Of a stretch of 27,113 bases of DNA, positions 17,267 through 23,942 are shown piece by piece (the stretch's first letter is position 1; each line of letters begins with the position of its first letter). Origin of the DNA: Flavobacterium psychrophilum (lineage in GTDB: Bacteria > Bacteroidota > Bacteroidia > Flavobacteriales > Flavobacteriaceae). The notes under the pieces are model-generated. The model was not told the origin of the DNA and ran no database searches. It saw only the letters and a list, made by a program, of their open reading frames with translations. Where the stretch lies: NCBI GenBank assembly GCA_003243255.1, contig QFQM01000047.1, positions 1 through 27,113 of the forward strand, written 5' to 3'. The translations under genes were made by a program, and so were the position numbers.

Positions 17267-17443
17267 ATGACAGGGCAAAATTCTGAAAATAAATTAACCG
17301 AAGGCGAAGATTACTATCTTTCACCGGAAGGCTACAAGGTATTTACCGAAAAATTTCATTTGAAACGCGGTTACTGCTGTAAAAGCGGATGCCGCCATTG
17401 CCCGTACGGTTACGATAAGAAAACAGGAACATTTAAAAAGTAA
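17267..17443 (+). CDS. DUF5522 family small Cys-rich protein
   Basis: This 58-residue protein matches the small DUF5522 family: an acidic N-terminus with DYYLSPEGYKVFTEKFHLKRG, then the cysteine cluster YCCKSGCRHCPYGYDKK (C36, C37, C41, C44). The four Cys suggest a zinc or iron-sulfur site. Function is unknown. I chose the ATG at 17267 rather than the in-frame upstream start at 17129. The longer form would run antisense through the divergent HExxH gene, and family members start just before the DYYLSPEG segment. It is followed by a heptad repeat tract and hutU on the same strand. Confidence 0.75.
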   Translation: MTGQNSENKLTEGEDYYLSPEGYKVFTEKFHLKRGYCCKSGCRHCPYGYDKKTGTFKK

Positions 17444-17444
17444 G

Positions 17445-17508
17445 CAGTGGTCAGTGATCAGTTAGCAGTATCTGCGACTGAACACTGGATACTGAACACT
17501 GAACACTA
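17445..17508. repeat. Heptad repeat tract arranged as an inverted repeat
   Basis: CAGT occurs at 17445, 17452, 17459 and 17466, exactly 7 nt apart. After a short centre, ACTG occurs at 17477, 17484, 17491 and 17498, again 7 nt apart, with a final ACTA at 17505. CAGT and ACTG are reverse complements, so the tract is a block of CAGTNNN heptads followed by a mirror block of ACTGNNN heptads. The cores can pair as a long stem interrupted by 3-nt internal loops. An alternative register gives 7 perfect pairs (CAGTATC with GATACTG). The tract fills nearly all of the 71 nt between the DUF5522 gene and hutU. Confidence 0.85.
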
Positions 17509-17514
17509 TAAGAT

Positions 17515-19503
17515 ATGACATTTCAGGAACAGATTCAGGAAGGGATCCCTTCGGTTTTACCGGCTGTTAAGCCCTATGAAACGGACATAAACCATGCTCC
17601 GAAGCGTAAAGAGATTTTAACTGCTGATGAAAAGAAACTGGCGCTTCGCAATGCGCTTCGTTATTTTGATGCACAGCACCATGCGGAGCTGGTAAAAGAA
17701 TTCTCTGAAGAATTGGAAAAATACGGACGTATCTATATGTACCGTCTTCGTCCTGATTACAGAATGTATGCAAGGCCAATTGATGAATATCCGGGTAAAT
17801 CTACCCAGGCGAAGGCCATCATGCTGATGATACAGAACAACCTGGATTATGCCGTAGCGCAGCACCCGCACGAACTTATTACCTATGGTGGTAACGGAGC
17901 GGTATTTTCGAACTGGGCGCAGTACAGGCTTACCATGAAATACCTGAGCGAAATGACCGACGAACAAACGCTGGTTATGTATTCAGGCCATCCTATGGGA
18001 TTGTTCCCTTCGCATAAAGAGGCACCAAGAGTAGTAGTAACTAATGGTATGATGATACCTAATTACTCTAAACCGGATGATTGGGAAAAATTCAATGCGC
18101 TTGGTGTGACCCAATACGGCCAGATGACTGCAGGTAGTTATATGTATATAGGTCCTCAGGGGATTGTGCATGGTACTACAATCACTGTTCTTAACGGTGG
18201 AAGAAAAATTTCTAAAAATGGAGAAGGCCTTGAAGGCAAAGTGTTTGTTACTTCAGGACTTGGAGGTATGAGTGGTGCTCAGCCCAAAGCAGGTAATATT
18301 GCAGGCTGTATCACGGTTTGTGCCGAGGTTAACCCTAAAGCGGTACACACACGTCATTCTCAGGGATGGGTGGATGAAGTGATAACCGACGTTGACGCAC
18401 TTATAAAGAGAGTAGAGTTGGCAAAAGCCAATAAAGAAGTAGTTTCGATAGCTTACCAGGGTAACGTGGTAGAGGTTTGGGAAGCTTTTGATAAACATAA
18501 TATTTATGTAGATCTTGGTAGCGACCAGACTTCGCTGCACAATCCGTGGGCTGGTGGTTATTACCCTGTAGGTCTTTCGTTAGAAGAATCTAATGCTATG
18601 ATGGCTGAGAATCCTGAACTTTTCAAAGAGAAAGTACAGGAGTCATTACGTCGTCAGGCGGCTGCCATAAACAAGCATACTGCAAAAGGAACCTATTTCT
18701 TTGATTACGGAAATGCTTTCCTTTTAGAGGCATCGCGTGCAGGAGCCGATATTATGGCGGCTAACGGTATTGACTTTAAATATCCGAGCTATGTTCAGGA
18801 TATTATGGGGCCAATGTGTTTTGATTACGGATTTGGGCCATTCCGTTGGGTATGTGCTTCAGGTAAACCCGAGGATTTAGCCAAAACAGATGCTATTGCT
18901 GCTTCAGTATTGGAAGAAATGGCTAAAACGGCTCCCAATGAGATCAAACAACAAATGCAGGACAATATTAAATGGATACACGGTGCACAGGAGAACAAAC
19001 TTGTAGTGGGTTCTCAGGCACGTATATTATATGCCGATGCGCAGGGTAGGATAAACATTGCTGAGGCATTCAATAAAGCGATTGCTAAAGGCGAGATAGG
19101 CCCTGTAGTTTTAGGACGTGACCATCATGATGTATCGGGTACAGATTCTCCGTATCGTGAAACCTCTAATATATATGACGGTTCACGCTTTACAGCAGAT
19201 ATGGCCATTCATAATGTTATCGGAGACAGCTTCCGTGGGGCAACCTGGGTGAGCATCCATAACGGTGGTGGCGTAGGCTGGGGAGAGGTTATAAACGGCG
19301 GATTTGGTATGGTTCTTGATGGTTCTCCGGAGGCGTCAAGGCGTTTAGAATCAATGCTTTTCTGGGATGTGAATAACGGAATCGCACGCCGAAGCTGGGC
19401 AAGGAATGAAGAAGCTGTTTTTGCTATAAAAAGAGCTATGGAAGTTCAGCCGCTGCTAAAGGTAACATTGCCAAATATCGTTGACGACGCTTTACTGGGC
19501 TAG
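17515..19503 (+). CDS. hutU: Urocanate hydratase
   Basis: Urocanase converts urocanate to imidazolone propionate, the second step of histidine degradation, using tightly bound NAD+ as an electrophile. The 662-residue protein contains the family core YGQMTAGSYMYIGPQGIVHG (about 199-218), FVTSGLGGMSGAQPKAG (about 244-260), HSQGWVDEV and GRDHHDVSGTDSPYRET (about 539-555), and IHNGGGVGWGEVINGG. It is about 100 residues longer than the Pseudomonas-type enzyme (about 555) and fits the longer class found in Bacteroidota and eukaryotes. No other hut gene is adjacent. The ureohydrolase-like protein at 3293-4447 is related to HutG by fold, but its active site is degraded. The start follows the heptad tract by 6 nt. 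Confidence 0.97.
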   Translation: MTFQEQIQEGIPSVLPAVKPYETDINHAPKRKEILTADEKKLALRNALRYFDAQHHAELVKEFSEELEKYGRIYMYRLRPDYRMYARPIDEYPGKSTQAKAIMLMIQNNLDYAVAQHPHELITYGGNGAVFSNWAQYRLTMKYLSEMTDEQTLVMYSGHPMGLFPSHKEAPRVVVTNGMMIPNYSKPDDWEKFNALGVTQYGQMTAGSYMYIGPQGIVHGTTITVLNGGRKISKNGEGLEGKVFVTSGLGGMSGAQPKAGNIAGCITVCAEVNPKAVHTRHSQGWVDEVITDVDALIKRVELAKANKEVVSIAYQGNVVEVWEAFDKHNIYVDLGSDQTSLHNPWAGGYYPVGLSLEESNAMMAENPELFKEKVQESLRRQAAAINKHTAKGTYFFDYGNAFLLEASRAGADIMAANGIDFKYPSYVQDIMGPMCFDYGFGPFRWVCASGKPEDLAKTDAIAASVLEEMAKTAPNEIKQQMQDNIKWIHGAQENKLVVGSQARILYADAQGRINIAEAFNKAIAKGEIGPVVLGRDHHDVSGTDSPYRETSNIYDGSRFTADMAIHNVIGDSFRGATWVSIHNGGGVGWGEVINGGFGMVLDGSPEASRRLESMLFWDVNNGIARRSWARNEEAVFAIKRAMEVQPLLKVTLPNIVDDALLG

Positions 19504-19569
19504 ATAATGGCGAAAGTTAATTATCTGCGCATTGTTTTTAATTGCTATGAACCATTAACTTTTAAAATT

Positions 19570-20130
19570 ATGAAGACTGTAAAATTGCTCTCGTTACTGT
19601 TTATAACAGCTATAGCTGCTTCGTGCAGTTCTGTAACGGTAAACTCGGATTATGATGATGCTACCGACTTTACGCAATATAAAACCTATGGCTTTTTTGA
19701 TAAGGCTATAGAAAAGGCTGAAATATCCGATCTTGACAAAAAGAGGATAATTAACGCAATTGATGCTGAGTTCCAGAAAAAGGGATTTACAAAAAGTGAT
19801 AATCCTGCTGTACTGGTCAACTTTTTTACTAAAGCCAATAAAGAGGTTAACGTAAACCAATGGGGTTACGGAGCCGGCTTTGGCTGGGGTTGGGGATATG
19901 GCTGGGGCTGGGGAGGCCCGGGCTACTGGGGTGGAAACTATACCACAGTAACGGAGTCTACTGAAGGAACTCTGTTTATAGATATTGTAGATACCAATAA
20001 AAAAGAGTTGGTATGGCAGGGGGTAGGCAGAGGGGTACTGACCCTGGACCGTGAAAAGAAACAGGCAAGGATCAATGAGTTTGTTGCCGAGATCATGAAG
20101 CAATATCCTCCACAGAAGAAAACGAAATAA
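19570..20130 (+). CDS. DUF4136 lipoprotein with Gly/Trp-rich segment
   Basis: I place the start at the ATG at 19570, which gives 186 residues beginning with a clean lipoprotein signal (MKTVKLLSLLFITAIAASC, C19). The in-frame upstream start at 19507 would add 21 residues before the signal and is unlikely. The mature part matches DUF4136: VTVNSDYDDATDFTQYKTYGF near the start and a C-terminal EGTLFIDIVDTNKKELVWQGVGRGVL. In the middle (about 95-120) lies a Gly/Trp/Tyr repeat of GWGWGYGWGWGG type, an extreme composition for a soluble protein. The function of the family is unknown; it is probably anchored at the outer membrane. A strong terminator follows 9 nt after the stop. Confidence 0.85.
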   Translation: MKTVKLLSLLFITAIAASCSSVTVNSDYDDATDFTQYKTYGFFDKAIEKAEISDLDKKRIINAIDAEFQKKGFTKSDNPAVLVNFFTKANKEVNVNQWGYGAGFGWGWGYGWGWGGPGYWGGNYTTVTESTEGTLFIDIVDTNKKELVWQGVGRGVLTLDREKKQARINEFVAEIMKQYPPQKKTK

Positions 20131-20139
20131 GACAAATAG

Positions 20140-20166
20140 AATCCGGGTTTTTAGCCCGGATTTTTT
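20140..20166 (+). terminator. Intrinsic terminator after the DUF4136 gene
   Basis: AATCCGGG (20140-20147) and CCCGGATT (20155-20162) form an 8-bp stem with loop TTTTTAG, followed by a T-run to 20166. Confidence 0.9.
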
Positions 20167-20271
20167 ATTCGTGAAATTTTTAAGAAAATATATAATAAAA
20201 CATTGTTAAAGCACGTTATGTAGTTACTGTTTTAATCAATTGTTATTTCAATTATTACTTTGTTTCTGTTT

Positions 20272-20291
20272 GCCACGGCTCCGGCCGTGGC
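20272..20291. repeat. GC-rich perfect hairpin, terminator-like or REP-like
   Basis: GCCACGGC (20272-20279) and GCCGTGGC (20284-20291) form an 8-bp perfect stem around TCCG, followed by TTTGCTTTTT. It is an island of high G+C in A/T-rich sequence and lies 110 nt after a terminator that already serves the upstream gene. It could be a second terminator or an interspersed palindromic repeat. Confidence 0.6.
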
Positions 20292-20310
20292 TTTGCTTTT
20301 TAAATCCTGA

Positions 20311-20342
20311 CTAATTTTTAACATCACTCTAAAAATTAGAGT
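20311..20342. promoter_or_regulatory. Nested inverted repeats upstream of the hydroxylase promoter
   Basis: CTAATTTTTA (20311-20320) and TAAAAATTAG (20330-20339) are perfect 10-nt inverted arms, 9 nt apart. Overlapping the right arm, ACTCTAA (20326-20332) and TTAGAGT (20336-20342) form a second perfect inverted repeat with 3 nt in the centre. Both end about 24 nt before the -33 TTG of the promoter candidate, a plausible operator position. Confidence 0.45.
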
Positions 20343-20365
20343 AATTAAAATATATATTTTACATT

Positions 20366-20398
20366 TTGTTAATGTTCTGTGAGAAATTCGTAATTTTA
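20366..20398 (+). promoter_or_regulatory. Promoter candidate for the aromatic amino acid hydroxylase gene
   Basis: TTG at 20366-20368 is followed after 22 nt by TAATTTTA (20391-20398), one mismatch from TAnnTTTG. The transcript would start about 15-20 nt before the ATG at 20422. Confidence 0.45.
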
Positions 20399-20421
20399 CC
20401 TCTAAATAATGTTTGTACAAG

Positions 20422-22182
20422 ATGAATGCACCTATTGAGAGCAATCCGTTGATCGACAGGCTTCCGAAACACCTGAAGCAGTTTATAAAACCTCAGGACT
20501 ATGACGACTATACCCCAATAAACCAGGCGGTATGGCGCTATGTTATGCGTAAGAATGTAGACTACCTTAGCAAGGTAGCGCACAGTTCATATCTTGACGG
20601 GCTTAAGAAAACGGGCATCGAAATAGATAACATCCCAAGCATGTATGGCATGAACAGGATTTTAAAGGAGATAGGCTGGGCTGCCGTAGCGGTAGATGGC
20701 TTTATTCCACCCAATGCATTCATGGAATTTCAGGCATACAATGTACTTGTTATTGCTTCGGATATTCGTCAGTTAGAGCATATAGAATATACACCGGCTC
20801 CGGATATCATCCACGAAGGGGCAGGGCATGCACCTATTATTGCCAACCCTGAATATGCTGAATATTTAAGACGTTTTGGAGAGATAGGATGTAAAGCAAT
20901 TTCTTCGGCTCATGATTATGAGATATATGAAGCTATCCGTTTACTGTCAATTTTAAAAGAAGCTGAGGGTACACCACAGGAGGAAATCGATGCTATTGAA
21001 AAAAAGGTAGATGAATTGCAGAATGCAGTTGTTGAACCTTCGGAAATGGCGCTTATCCGTAACCTGCACTGGTGGACGGTTGAGTACGGACTTATAGGGA
21101 CTGTTGAAGATCCTAAGATATATGGTGCAGGATTGCTTTCATCAATTGGAGAGAGCGCATGGTGTATGACTGACAATGTAAAGAAAGTTCCTTATAACAT
21201 TGATGCTGCTTATCAGGGATTTGATATCACCAAACCACAGCCACAACTTTTTGTAACGCCTGACTTTGCTTATCTGAGCCTTGTGCTTGAGGAGTTTGCC
21301 AATAAAATGGCATTGCGTACAGGAGGTCTTAGCGGTGTACAGAAACTGATAAAGTCTAAAGCATTAGGTACAATTGAGCTCAGTACCGGAATTCAGATTT
21401 CGGGTGTGTTTACCAATGTAATAGAAAACGAAGGTAAACCGGTATATATACAGTCAACCGGTAAAACGGCATTATCATACAGGGAGAAAGAACTTGTCGG
21501 TCATGGTATATCATACCATGCTGAAGGTTTTGGTAGTCCGGTAGGAAAACTGAAAGGTATTAATCTTTCGGTGGAAGATATGAGCCCGCGCGACCTGATG
21601 GCATACGATATTTATGAAGGTAAACGTGTTACCCTTGAATTTGAGGGAGATATTATTGTAAGTGGTGAAATCATCACGGGTACAAGGAATATTCAGGGTA
21701 AGATCATTATCATCAGCTTTAAGGACTGTACGGTTACTCATGGCGATACAGTACTATTCCAACCGGAATGGGGTATTTATGATATGGCGGTAGGTAAAAA
21801 AGTGGTTTCTGCTTTTTCAGGCCCTGCAGACGTGAACAGTTTTGACCTTGTAACGCACGTTCCTTCAAGTAAAACCATTAAAGCTAAAAAATCGGCTGAG
21901 CGGGAAGATCTTGAAAGCCTCTACCTTAATGTGAGGAATATCCGTGAAGGAAAAAGCGCTAAAGAAAACTTTGGCAGCATTTTTGCTTCAGTAAAAGAAA
22001 GACATGGAAACGATTGGCTGCTTTCGGTAGAAATTGCTGAGCAGGCACATAAAAATAATAATCAGGAATTATTGCAGGAAGTTATGCTGCACCTGGATGC
22101 CGTTAAAAAGAAACGCCCTGAAGTGGCACACCTTATTGATGGCGGATTAGAGCTTATTTTTGAAAAAGAGAAAGTTTCTTAA
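20422..22182 (+). CDS. Aromatic amino acid hydroxylase (phenylalanine 4-monooxygenase type), extended
   Basis: This is a pterin- and iron-dependent hydroxylase of the phenylalanine hydroxylase family, probably converting phenylalanine to tyrosine. The iron triad is visible: H131 and H136 in DIIHEGAGHAPI, and E221 in HWWTVEYG, followed by IYGAGLLSSIGES (233-245). Between the histidines and the Glu there is a charged insertion (about 165-208). The catalytic domain ends near residue 290, the full length of usual bacterial enzymes, but this protein continues to 586 residues. The extension has a beta-rich part (about 315-470) and a helical C-terminus (about 490-586). I use the ATG at 20422 (MNAPIESN); an in-frame TTG at 20413 would add three residues. 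It is a single-gene unit with its own promoter and terminator. Confidence 0.9.
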   Translation: MNAPIESNPLIDRLPKHLKQFIKPQDYDDYTPINQAVWRYVMRKNVDYLSKVAHSSYLDGLKKTGIEIDNIPSMYGMNRILKEIGWAAVAVDGFIPPNAFMEFQAYNVLVIASDIRQLEHIEYTPAPDIIHEGAGHAPIIANPEYAEYLRRFGEIGCKAISSAHDYEIYEAIRLLSILKEAEGTPQEEIDAIEKKVDELQNAVVEPSEMALIRNLHWWTVEYGLIGTVEDPKIYGAGLLSSIGESAWCMTDNVKKVPYNIDAAYQGFDITKPQPQLFVTPDFAYLSLVLEEFANKMALRTGGLSGVQKLIKSKALGTIELSTGIQISGVFTNVIENEGKPVYIQSTGKTALSYREKELVGHGISYHAEGFGSPVGKLKGINLSVEDMSPRDLMAYDIYEGKRVTLEFEGDIIVSGEIITGTRNIQGKIIIISFKDCTVTHGDTVLFQPEWGIYDMAVGKKVVSAFSGPADVNSFDLVTHVPSSKTIKAKKSAEREDLESLYLNVRNIREGKSAKENFGSIFASVKERHGNDWLLSVEIAEQAHKNNNQELLQEVMLHLDAVKKKRPEVAHLIDGGLELIFEKEKVS

Positions 22183-22187
22183 TTACT

Positions 22188-22213
22188 AAAGAGTGCGAAA
22201 GCGCTCTTTTTTT
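22188..22213 (+). terminator. Intrinsic terminator after the hydroxylase gene
   Basis: AAAGAGTGC and GCGCTCTTT (22188-22196 and 22201-22209, with one G-T pair) close a GAAA tetraloop and are followed by seven T (22207-22213). In the other direction the T-run is weaker, so it may also serve the convergent DUF4230 gene, whose stop is 4 nt away. Confidence 0.9.
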
Positions 22214-22216
22214 ATT

Positions 22217-22819
22217 TTACATTAATACATTAATGGTCTGGTCATTTACTGTTTCGCCATTATATTCAAGTTTCCAGCCCATAGTATTGGTCAGGATAAG
22301 TATTTTGGATAACTCACTTATCAGTCTGTTTTGCGCATTGGATTTTAATGTAGATTTCTCAATCTTCTTGCGAAGGCTTTCCTTTACCTGTTTGTTGATC
22401 TTGTTATAATCTTCGTGTGAGAACTCATTGAAGGTACTTTCCTGAATGTCGTAAAATTTAAGGTCAGGGCTTATCTTTATTTCTTCTTTAGGGATATTTT
22501 TAATGGTAATGGTTTTGCTGGCTTCATTAATGTCATATTCAACCTTGCTTAGGTCATAACTTACGGCCACATCAGCATTAACTACAACCACAGCTTTCTT
22601 CTCGAAAGGAATGAGAAAATATTTCTGTTGGTCTTTAAAGGTTAGTACTTCCGAATAATGCCCTTCGGTAACAACCAGTTTACTTACATTTCGCAATTGT
22701 TCCTGTATCAGTGCTGTTTCTTCAATTTCGGAGGTGTCTGTCTTTTTGAACTGACAATATTTAAAGGCAAGAAGTATCAGTATAACTGCAAGAATGCCAA
22801 CGAGTATTTTGCGGACCAT
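22217..22819 (-). CDS. DUF4230 family membrane-anchored protein
   Basis: This 200-residue protein has an N-terminal membrane helix (about 5-22, ILVGILAVILILLAFKYC) and a soluble domain matching DUF4230. The domain includes LRNVSKLVVTEGHYSEVL (about 42-59), VVVVNADVAVSYDLSKVEYDI (about 77-97), and the TITIKNIPKEEI and KFYDIQESTFNEFS segments. The C-terminus has a Lys-rich amphipathic helix. The family is of unknown function. The start at 22819 places the membrane helix at the very N-terminus, as expected. It follows the GSCFA gene on the same strand after a 93-nt gap that holds a heptad repeat. Confidence 0.82.
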   Translation of the reverse strand: MVRKILVGILAVILILLAFKYCQFKKTDTSEIEETALIQEQLRNVSKLVVTEGHYSEVLTFKDQQKYFLIPFEKKAVVVVNADVAVSYDLSKVEYDINEASKTITIKNIPKEEIKISPDLKFYDIQESTFNEFSHEDYNKINKQVKESLRKKIEKSTLKSNAQNRLISELSKILILTNTMGWKLEYNGETVNDQTINVLM

Positions 22820-22884
22820 TTTTTATTTTAAAGATAAGGAGAATTGTAATGTTTCTGTGTTATGATTGACTTAAAAAGAGAGAA

Positions 22885-22910
22885 GATGATAGATGATAGA
22901 CTGAAGACTG
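22885..22910. repeat. Second heptad repeat tract (GATGATA / GACTG type)
   Basis: GATGATA occurs at 22885 and 22892, followed by GACTGAA at 22899 and GACTG at 22906, all exactly 7 nt apart. The tract lies 2 nt after the stop of the minus-strand GSCFA gene, in the gap before DUF4230. Confidence 0.65.
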
Positions 22911-22912
22911 TT

Positions 22913-23863
22913 TTAGAATGATATGTGAGTGTGTTGCTTTTGAATTGTTTTTATCTTCTCGTCCAGTTTTTGCAAAAATGCTTTATGTTGTTCCGTATCG
23001 GGATTAAAAGGGCGGTGTGATAAGCCTTTTTGTATGCTGTCTGCCAGTTTCATGGTTTGTTGTGCTTCAGGAGTGATGTAAGCCTCTGTAAAGCGTTCCC
23101 AAATATAATCTACGGCAATTGATGACGGATGTATCATATCTTCGGCATAGAAGCGATAATCGCGTAGCTCGTCCATCATTATTTCGTAAGACGGGAAGTA
23201 GTATATAGTTTGTTGTTTGTTGTTTATGGTTTGATGAAGTGCAGAAATCAGGTTTGCTTTGCTCCACTGGTTTTCGGTAAAGCCGTCTTTAATATGGCGT
23301 ACGGGCGAAACGGTAAATATGAAATTCAGTTTAGGATTTACCTCTGCTATCATTGCAATGATACTCTCAAGGCTTTGTTTGATGGTCTCGGGAGAAAGCA
23401 ATTCTTTGGTAAATTCTTTCTGCGGAACCTTGTGGCAATTAGCCACAAGATTACCTGAAGCAATGTTGCGGTATACCCATGCCGTGCCTAATGTAATGAT
23501 CAGGTGTGTAGCTTCTTTTAATTCGGCATTCGCCAAAGAGCATGCAGAATTAAGGTTAGTAAGCAGTACTTCTTTATCAGGATGGCTCAGGTCGGAATGT
23601 GCATCAAAGCAATGCCAAAGATCGTTCTGTTGGAAGATGTCGGCCTCGGTAAATTGCTTTTGTTGTAAAGCATAGTTTATGAATTTCTCCAAAGCTAATG
23701 GGTGAAACAATATCCCGAACGGATTCGTTGTATTCCTGAATTTAAAGTAATCGAATTTCTGCCCGATATTAACCGCAAAACACGAACCCAAAGAGACTAT
23801 TTTAGAATTGTAATCAATAGGGTTATTGCTTTTTGCGATAGGTATTGGGGTGCTGAACTGCAT
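22913..23863 (-). CDS. GSCFA domain protein
   Basis: This protein carries the name-giving motif GSCFA (residues 26-30 in SLGSCFAVNIGQ) near the N-terminus and the distal motif EDMIHPSSIAVDYIW (about 241-255), with DxxH at 242-245. The layout resembles SGNH-type hydrolases, with a Ser near the first motif and a late Asp-His pair, so a hydrolase of an unknown ester is possible; this is inference. I start at the ATG at 23863 (MQFSTPIP, 316 residues). The in-frame ATG at 23908 would add 15 residues not typical of the family. A 28-nt heptad repeat lies inside the gene and encodes part of a Gln/Asn-rich loop (residues about 210-219). It is on the same strand as alaS upstream and is separated from it by a terminator. 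Confidence 0.85.
   Translation of the reverse strand: MQFSTPIPIAKSNNPIDYNSKIVSLGSCFAVNIGQKFDYFKFRNTTNPFGILFHPLALEKFINYALQQKQFTEADIFQQNDLWHCFDAHSDLSHPDKEVLLTNLNSACSLANAELKEATHLIITLGTAWVYRNIASGNLVANCHKVPQKEFTKELLSPETIKQSLESIIAMIAEVNPKLNFIFTVSPVRHIKDGFTENQWSKANLISALHQTINNKQQTIYYFPSYEIMMDELRDYRFYAEDMIHPSSIAVDYIWERFTEAYITPEAQQTMKLADSIQKGLSHRPFNPDTEQHKAFLQKLDEKIKTIQKQHTHISF
23208..23235. repeat. Heptad repeat tract inside the GSCFA coding sequence
   Basis: GTTT occurs at 23208, 23215, 23222 and 23229, an exact 7-nt period with variable 3-nt remainders. On the coding (minus) strand this reads as four AAAC heptads and encodes the polar stretch QTINNKQQT. The frame is kept, although 7 is not a multiple of 3. 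Confidence 0.8.
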
Positions 23864-23895
23864 TACTTTTGAATTTGAATGTAAACTTAAAAAAG

Positions 23896-23924
23896 AAAAC
23901 CCAAACACTCAGTGTTTGGGTTTT
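23896..23924 (-). terminator. Terminator of alaS
   Basis: AAAACCCAAACAC (23896-23908) pairs with GTGTTTGGGTTTT (23912-23924) around a 3-nt loop, a 13-bp perfect stem. On the minus strand it is followed by TCTTTTTT. It lies 18 nt after the alaS stop and 32 nt before the GSCFA start. Confidence 0.9.
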
Positions 23925-23942
23925 TAATTATTTTGAAATAAC

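Noticed and set aside
17445..17508. Reading the heptad tract as a CRISPR array or a simple terminator
   Set aside because: Units are 7 nt with no spacers of CRISPR length and no cas genes are present; there is no continuous stem and no T-run, so a terminator does not fit.
19594..20103. 169-codon minus-strand frame antisense to the DUF4136 gene
   Set aside because: The plus-strand protein has a signal peptide, family motifs and a terminator; the antisense product has none.
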